DNA of 24,340 bases from Chromera velia (lineage: Eukaryota > Sar > Chromeraceae), in the NCBI GenBank assembly GCA_018398765.1, contig JAHBMJ010005226.1, forward strand, positions 1 through 24,340, given 5' to 3'. The stretch's first letter is position 1. Every line of letters starts with the position of its first letter. The notes under the pieces are model-generated. The model ran no database searches and was not told where the DNA came from. It saw nothing but the letters and a program-made list of their open reading frames with translations. This document shows, one piece after another, positions 19,391 to 24,340 of the stretch. The position numbers and the translations under genes are program-made.

Positions 19391-20183
19391 CTGCATGGAT
19401 TGATTGAGAGGGACAGATAAAGACAGACACACGACAGATGATCGGACGGTGGTCACAAGTGCCACTTTTGCAAAGCACATACCAAATTGAAGGAGAAGAA
19501 TGCGAAAGTGAACCAATCAGCGCGCTTTCTTTCTTCTTGTCAGTCTGTCCTGGTCCCTCTCTTCTCTTTCTGTGTGAGAGAGAGGAAGGGTGCGCGGACC
19601 GAGAGGGCCTCCCGGGAAGAACCAGAAGAAGGGCTGGGAGGAAAGGATGCATGGGAGGCAGGGAGAGTGGAAGTACGAACTTGATGGGTTGGCGGATAGG
19701 CACGTGTTTTGAATGGTATGTGCGGAGAGCCGGGAGGCAGAATTGGGTGAAAAAGATGAAAATGTCCGTTCCGCTTTTCTGGTAGGGCAAAGTGGACGTC
19801 TTGAGTTTCGGCGGACAGATCCATTCAGATTTATTATTTCATCCTAGAATTAACACATTCTACCCACCTCAGTCTGTGAAAGAGTCTCTGTACAGTTCCG
19901 GTGTCCACTGCAGAGAGCCACATCGAACAAACCAACAGATGTGTAGATGCATAGCCCTCAGCCAAGAAGTCCTAGCTGTGCAAACGTCTAGAGTGAACGG
20001 CACAAAGCATATATACTGTGAAGGCAAAGAAATTAAGTGCCGCGAAGGGTCATGGTGTGTTCTGGAAGGGAACGGAAAGGCCGTTTTGTCCCTGCAAACA
20101 CTCTGATGAATAGAAAACAAAGTGGACGGGACGAAAATGGCAAAGCTAAGGCTTTCTCAATTGAGAAGTATGCGAGAAGTAAT

Positions 20184-20210
20184 TGTGTGTGTGTGTGTGT
20201 GTGTGTGTGT
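20184..20210. repeat. (GT)n microsatellite
   Basis: An uninterrupted run of about 13 TG/GT dinucleotides in otherwise mixed, apparently non-coding sequence. Confidence 0.92.
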
Positions 20211-20710
20211 TCTGTGTGCGCACTCACTTGCACGTGCCACGGACGTGTTCCGGTGCGCACTCGCAACAGTTCCCATTTCCTTTTTGCCTTTGCTTCGAAA
20301 GATTCCCCTCTTCCTCTCCGTCTATATATATTCTATCGACTTGTTTCTAGACTTCCAGCAACACTCAACTCAATTCATGTGCCGAGAGAGAAATCCGAGC
20401 CTCTAGCTGTCGACAGAACGGTTCTACGGCTAGGTCAACGAATACTTGAGATTTTTGAGTTAGCGCAGCAACCAAGAGAAGGGAGCTCGGGACTCGATCT
20501 TGCGTCGATCGTTGAAGAGCCCTGCAGAGCTGATCGAACGCTCAGTGTGGTCACGCGTGCACTGAGTTCTCTAACAAGCAAATTCAGATCTCTGTGTGCT
20601 CCCTAACTGTCGGGTAAGACACACTGTCCTCATTTGCCCATCCTGTGGGCTTGCCTCAGCCTGTTCTCTTCCGTCGTCAGATTTTCCCTTAATTATGCAG
20701 ATCTCAGACC

Positions 20711-20736
20711 ATATAAAAACTGTTTTTCGCGCGAAA
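20711..20736. promoter_or_regulatory. E2F-like palindrome next to an AT box
   Basis: The perfect 12-bp palindrome TTTCGCGCGAAA (20725-20736) matches the strong E2F/DP consensus. It lies beside ATATAAAA (20711-20718), with another GCGCGC word at 20742-20746. It is upstream of the EF-hand/SH3 gene on the minus strand, about 1.3 kb from the first recognised exon. A promoter role is inferred only. Confidence 0.35.
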
Positions 20737-21445
20737 TTTCTGCGCGCTCCTTTTTTGCTTTTTGTCAGATTGTGTTGATGGAACTGCAAATTAATGCATG
20801 CATGGTGGCGAGTCTTTTCTCATTTTTCACCTGTCTCTACCCTGTCTCTGAACCTTCAATTTCTTCCCCTATATATCCAACTGTCTAGTGGCCCCGATCT
20901 GCCTTTGCATAAGAAAAGAGTGTTTATAGTATTGGGAGGTCAAAGTATGGGTTAAAGTACTACAGATATGTACCCCATTTCTAGCCCCAAATGTCTTAAA
21001 TTGATGGATACACAGTAATAACTGCACAATACTGTAAAGTATGTAATCTAAAATTAAAAATAATACGTGTCATCACAATTTTAGAGTATTTTAAGTTTCA
21101 CGTAGCGTTTTATTTTTTTATTTAATTAAGTTTTTAAATGATATGCTAGTTATTTAAAAGTTATAGTGAGTTATATTATTAGTTGCATTTAGTTATATTA
21201 TTAGCGACATACTTGAATGCAGGCCTTATCTATACAAAAAACTGGGCAAAAAATTATGTAAATTAAGTAAAACAGACGAACTTTGAAGAAGAATGGTAGA
21301 TGAGTACTATATGCAAGGTATAGAACCTAGAAAAAGGATCTAGCATAGAAGGGGCTAGAATCGAAAGTTTGATTCAAAACTGAAAGTTGTGTGGCGAATG
21401 TAGACCAGTTAACACTCAGAGCAAGAGCCCTAACAAGATGCAGAG

Positions 21446-22052
21446 TTAGTAGGGCCCTGCCGCTCTCTGCCGCCTGCTGTTCTGAATTCTTGCAGATACG
21501 TGTGTGTTATGAAGATCCAGACAGCCGCTAGGGGACGAGGTTGAGACTCCAGAGGCTGTTGCCATCTCTGTTCCCCCCGGCTGTTGTTGTTGTTGTGGCT
21601 CCATCAACTGAAACAAGCAAGCAAGGGAGAAAGAACAGGAGATCGTGCACACAATGATAGAGAGAAAACAGCTGGACTCCTCGGGATGCATCCATCCGTC
21701 ACTGGTTTGACAGAGGAGTGCTTTCACTTGTCCGGTGGCCGTGAGTACACAATGCGGCTCTCACTTCCGTTTGAGACCTTTCTTTCCTTCTTCTTGAGCC
21801 CAGTCGCAGCGCAGAGAAAAACAAGTGAAGCAACAAGTACAAGATTGTCCATACCCATCCTTTCTGTGTGCTTACTACAATGTGGCTGCGTACTCCCGTT
21901 GACCTGATGCGACGCGAATACATCCACGGAACTTAAACTTGTGCATGTGCATGCGAGTGAAGGTGTGTACACACAGACATCCAGAGAGACACAGAGACAG
22001 ACTGTATGTTTCTTCTTCTCTCTTCTTTTCTTCAAACAGACAGACAGACAGA

Positions 22053-22084
<32 letters not shown>

Positions 22085-23933
22085 TAGATAGATAGATAGA
22101 CAGACAGAAAGATTTCTAAGAAAGATAGAAAGATAGACAGACAGAAAGATAGACACGCTTCTCTAACCCACTCCACTGACCTTCTGAGGAGCCCACTTGC
22201 AGACCAAACCGTCCTCCCCTCCCGTCAGGAGAGACGCGGCCCCCGCCCCCTCCGGACCCGCACACGAGACTGCCGATCTGCACGCCAAAGGAGAAAAAAA
22301 AGAAATGTGCACTGAGAAAAACCGAGTGTACGACTGCACACACCCCTATCATATGCATACGGACGGAGCTTGTTTTCTAATTTCGTTCGATCCGTCTCTT
22401 ACAGATTTGCTTTGGGACTTGAAAAAACAGCGCGTCTTTTACAGACTGCAACAAAAGATGCTGACGGAAAGACACGAAGCATTCTTTTTTTTACATCAAC
22501 CTGACGGCTCAAGAATCCGCAAAAGATGTACATCCATGGGTGCTCTACCTCCCCTCCCACCCTTGCTCACCTGACGACTGCCGTGTGCCCTGTACCAAGC
22601 GCTGACTCATTCACAAAAGACACAGACGGCACTGCACCAGCTTCTGTCGCCTCAAAGAGAAGCAAATGACCAAACGAGGAACCTGCAGTGACACACCCAG
22701 GGGCTGTAAAAGAAAGAACGTATCTAACTTGAAAAACTCATGTGATCATCCTGTGACTGTCGAGCAGAAACTTCCGCAAACGAAGCTAGTGATCAAAGCA
22801 AGAAAACACTTCTCATTAACAAACCCATGCAAATCTTAGAAAGGACGCCTGTCTGTCTGGAATCCAAATAGGAAGAAGCACCCGTCTTCCTTTCTTCGTT
22901 TAACTACATTGATCAGACTTCAGGCAAACCCCATTTGTGCCACTTTTGTGCAAGCTCGTGGTGCAAAGGTCTACCTCAAGGTTTTCGCGTTGTCTCTACA
23001 CATGCTCATCATTTTCTGCATGCACTGCAGGGTCTCTCTGCCTGACTTTAGGAAAACGATTGCATTTGTTTTGACTTCTTGTTTGCATTCTTTCTTTTAC
23101 TGTCATGCTACTAAAGCACAGGATCGACCTGCGAGGACAAAGAGCGTCTGCCCGGTCTGCTCCCAGAAACAGTCCACAATATACCCTGCAGAGTCCTCTG
23201 CTTGAAGAAGGGGGTGCGATCTGATCGTTTTTAGCTCGGCAATTTTGTTGCAGCCCCTCAGTCCCCACAGAGTCACATCGTCCGTTGTGCTGATTGCACA
23301 GAGCACCTCTGCCTGAGGGCCGATGATCGTGAAGCCCCGAACGTTGTCCTCATTGTTGATCACTGACACACACGCCTCCTCTTCATCTGCTACTCGTGTG
23401 TCATTCATGCAGATCAAGTTATCATCTCCAGCTGACAGGAGCACGTGCCGCTCCAGTGGATGAAAACGCACACAGTTGACAATGTCTGAGTGCGACTCGT
23501 ATGTCAACACAGGCTTCCCCGTTCGTAAATCGAAGGACTTCACCTCGGGCCCCAACCCACAGGCGAGGAGAGCGTCATCTGCCCCCACGGAACACGAGTA
23601 TACCTCCGCATCTGTCCTGTTGGGGGTCAATCTGTACTCTGCCTGTGGGCCTCCTGACGGGCTTCGCAGATCCCATACACGCGCAGACCCGTCTTGGGAG
23701 GCAGTGGCGAAGAGGGAAGGGTTGAGGGTAAACGGTTGAAGGTCAGTTATTTGACGTGTGTGTGCAAGTTCGAAGGAGCGCCGGACTTGAAGCAGCTGTG
23801 GATCGATGGCGGAAATGGCACACGAGGAGAGGGCAGAAAGAAGGGCCTCTCCGTTGGAAGTGGTGCGGAGGAGAAGGACCCAGTCGTGCTCTGTCAGCTG
23901 CACACTTCCGTGCAAACTGAAAGGGCGGCTCAT
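21446..23933 (-). CDS. WDR89: WD40-repeat protein, WDR89-like, four exons
   Basis: Join on the minus strand 23933-23129, 22703-22571, 22277-22181, 21607-21446: 398 residues, near the length of animal WDR89. Donors are GTCGAT, GTGAGC and GTCAGT; acceptors are TTTTACAG, GCGTGCAG and GTTTCAG; all phases agree. WD repeats include LFATASQDGSARVWDLR (74-90), ALLACGLGPEVKSFDLRTGK, VNCVRFHPLERHVLLSAGDDNLICMNDTR (152-180), LCAISTTDDVTLWGL, GYIVDCFWEQTGQTLFVLA, then GTGHTAVVRSAVSC and SLLTGGEDGLVCKWAPQ. The order, with a VDCFW segment then GHTAVVR then LLTGGEDG, is typical of WDR89. The last exon adds a Gln/Ser/Arg-rich tail (about 52 residues) without a WD repeat. It probably acts as a beta-propeller scaffold; the exact role of WDR89 is poorly known. 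The open frame extends upstream to 24011 without ATG, so 23933 (MSRPFSLHGS) is taken as the start. Confidence 0.86.
21608..22180 (-). other. Intron 3 of the WD40 gene
   Basis: It runs from GTCAGTGGAGTGGG to TTGCTTGCTTGTTTCAG in gene sense. It includes the GATA/GACA array. No coding exon was recognised inside. Confidence 0.75.
22036..22155. repeat. (GATA)n/(GACA)n interspersed microsatellite
   Basis: GACA arrays (22036-22051, 22071-22084 and 22100-22109) alternate with GATA arrays (22051-22070 and 22083-22100), ending in GATAGAAA/GACAGAAA variants. It lies within intron 3 of the WD40 gene. Minus-strand frames giving Leu-Ser-Ile-Tyr repeats are artefacts. Confidence 0.92.
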
Positions 23934-24340
23934 CTGTCTCCAGTTGTCGGACTGCAGCCTTTTTTCTTTCGAGGGCTGGCGTGCTTCCCCGGCCTTGGCG
24001 TCTTCAAGCAAAGGACAACTTCTAACTACAGCGGGAGTTAACTTGATTCACAACAATGAGCCGTCTACACATAGGTCAACCACGTAGTCATTATAGTTGA
24101 TCGGGAGTGCGGGACGGAACTTTGTGCACCCGAATAATCGGCTCAGGCATGCCGCCACCGGCCGTCTCCGAAATGGCCCCGGAAAGCGAAGCGGGGGGCA
24201 CTTAGAAAACAGAAATACCCCCGCCCACGTGCGTGCACGCTGTCTTTCGGCAAAAACCCGGCCCCGAAAGGCTGATTTGCGCCATGCGTGCGTCAGATGC
24301 CTGGGTTTCAGCTTACCCCCGGGCTTTTTTCCGGGGGGGG
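23934..24340. promoter_or_regulatory. 5' flank of the WD40 gene and end of window
   Basis: It should contain the promoter of the minus-strand WD40 gene. Features are the CGGCCCCGAAAG element at 24259-24270, GC-rich words around 24150-24200 (GGCCCCGGAAAGCG) and a CACGTGCGTGCACG block near 24230. It ends with a possible hairpin, CCCCCGG (24316-24322) against CCGGGGG (24331-24337), with a GCTTTTTT loop. No ORF is supported. Confidence 0.4.

Larger units (their letters stand above)
19391..21445. other. Long stretch without a supported gene; probably holds the 5' end of the EF-hand/SH3 gene
   Basis: The upstream exon(s) of the minus-strand EF-hand/SH3 gene should lie here. One candidate opens with ATG at 19824 (MDLSAETQDVHFALPEKRNG), but no donor joins it in phase to 19390 convincingly. 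A (GT)n run sits at 20184-20210, and a TATA-like ATATAAAA plus an E2F-like palindrome at 20711-20736. From about 20930 to 21445 the DNA is AT-rich and contains the 3' flank of the WD40 gene. No other product is supported. Confidence 0.5.

Noticed and set aside
19540..19824. ATG at 19824 (minus) as first exon of the EF-hand/SH3 gene
   Set aside because: No donor in it joins 19390 in phase without creating a stop or odd sequence. It is kept only as a possibility.

Overview
This is nuclear DNA of a eukaryote. The genes are split by GT-AG introns, there is a U2 spliceosomal RNA, and microsatellites are very abundant. A protist is most likely. The EF-hand style and microsatellite load fit an alveolate, and a chromerid such as Chromera velia is my best guess, but the sequence alone cannot prove that. 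All exon joins below come from reading phase, splice signals and family motifs by eye; no transcript evidence was available.

Layout, left to right. 536-3170 (minus) is a decayed, 5'-truncated non-LTR retrotransposon with the rear of an AP-type endonuclease, a K/E-rich linker and a reverse transcriptase. 3359-4783 (minus) is an intronless family-1 glycosyltransferase. 5380/5557-7789 (plus) is an AlkD-type DNA alkylation-repair protein in two exons with a 1.2 kb purine-rich intron. 7790-8739 is AT-rich and gene-free. 8740-8927 (minus) is a complete U2 snRNA. 9302-12294 (plus) is a three-exon gene for a protein with two tandem biotin-protein-ligase-N-like (class I amidotransferase fold) domains, the first lacking its nucleophile, and an N-terminal acylation signal. 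12320-12622 is a duplicated microsatellite block, followed by about 1.5 kb of mostly AT-rich, gene-free DNA.

14138-19390 (minus) is a gene of at least 12 small exons buried among microsatellites: an EF-hand pair, a long helical region, a Pro/Ser/Gly linker and a C-terminal SH3 domain. Its first exon(s) were not found. 19391-21445 holds no gene I can support. 21446-23933 (minus) is a four-exon WDR89-like WD40 protein. The window ends in a G-run hairpin.

The genes do not form a pathway and look like ordinary, independently transcribed nuclear genes. Cross-cutting features are the frequent GTC (rather than GTA/GTG) splice donors and microsatellites that serve as polypyrimidine tracts or abut splice donors. 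The most novel items are the EF-hand/SH3 gene and the acylated tandem BPL_N-like protein.
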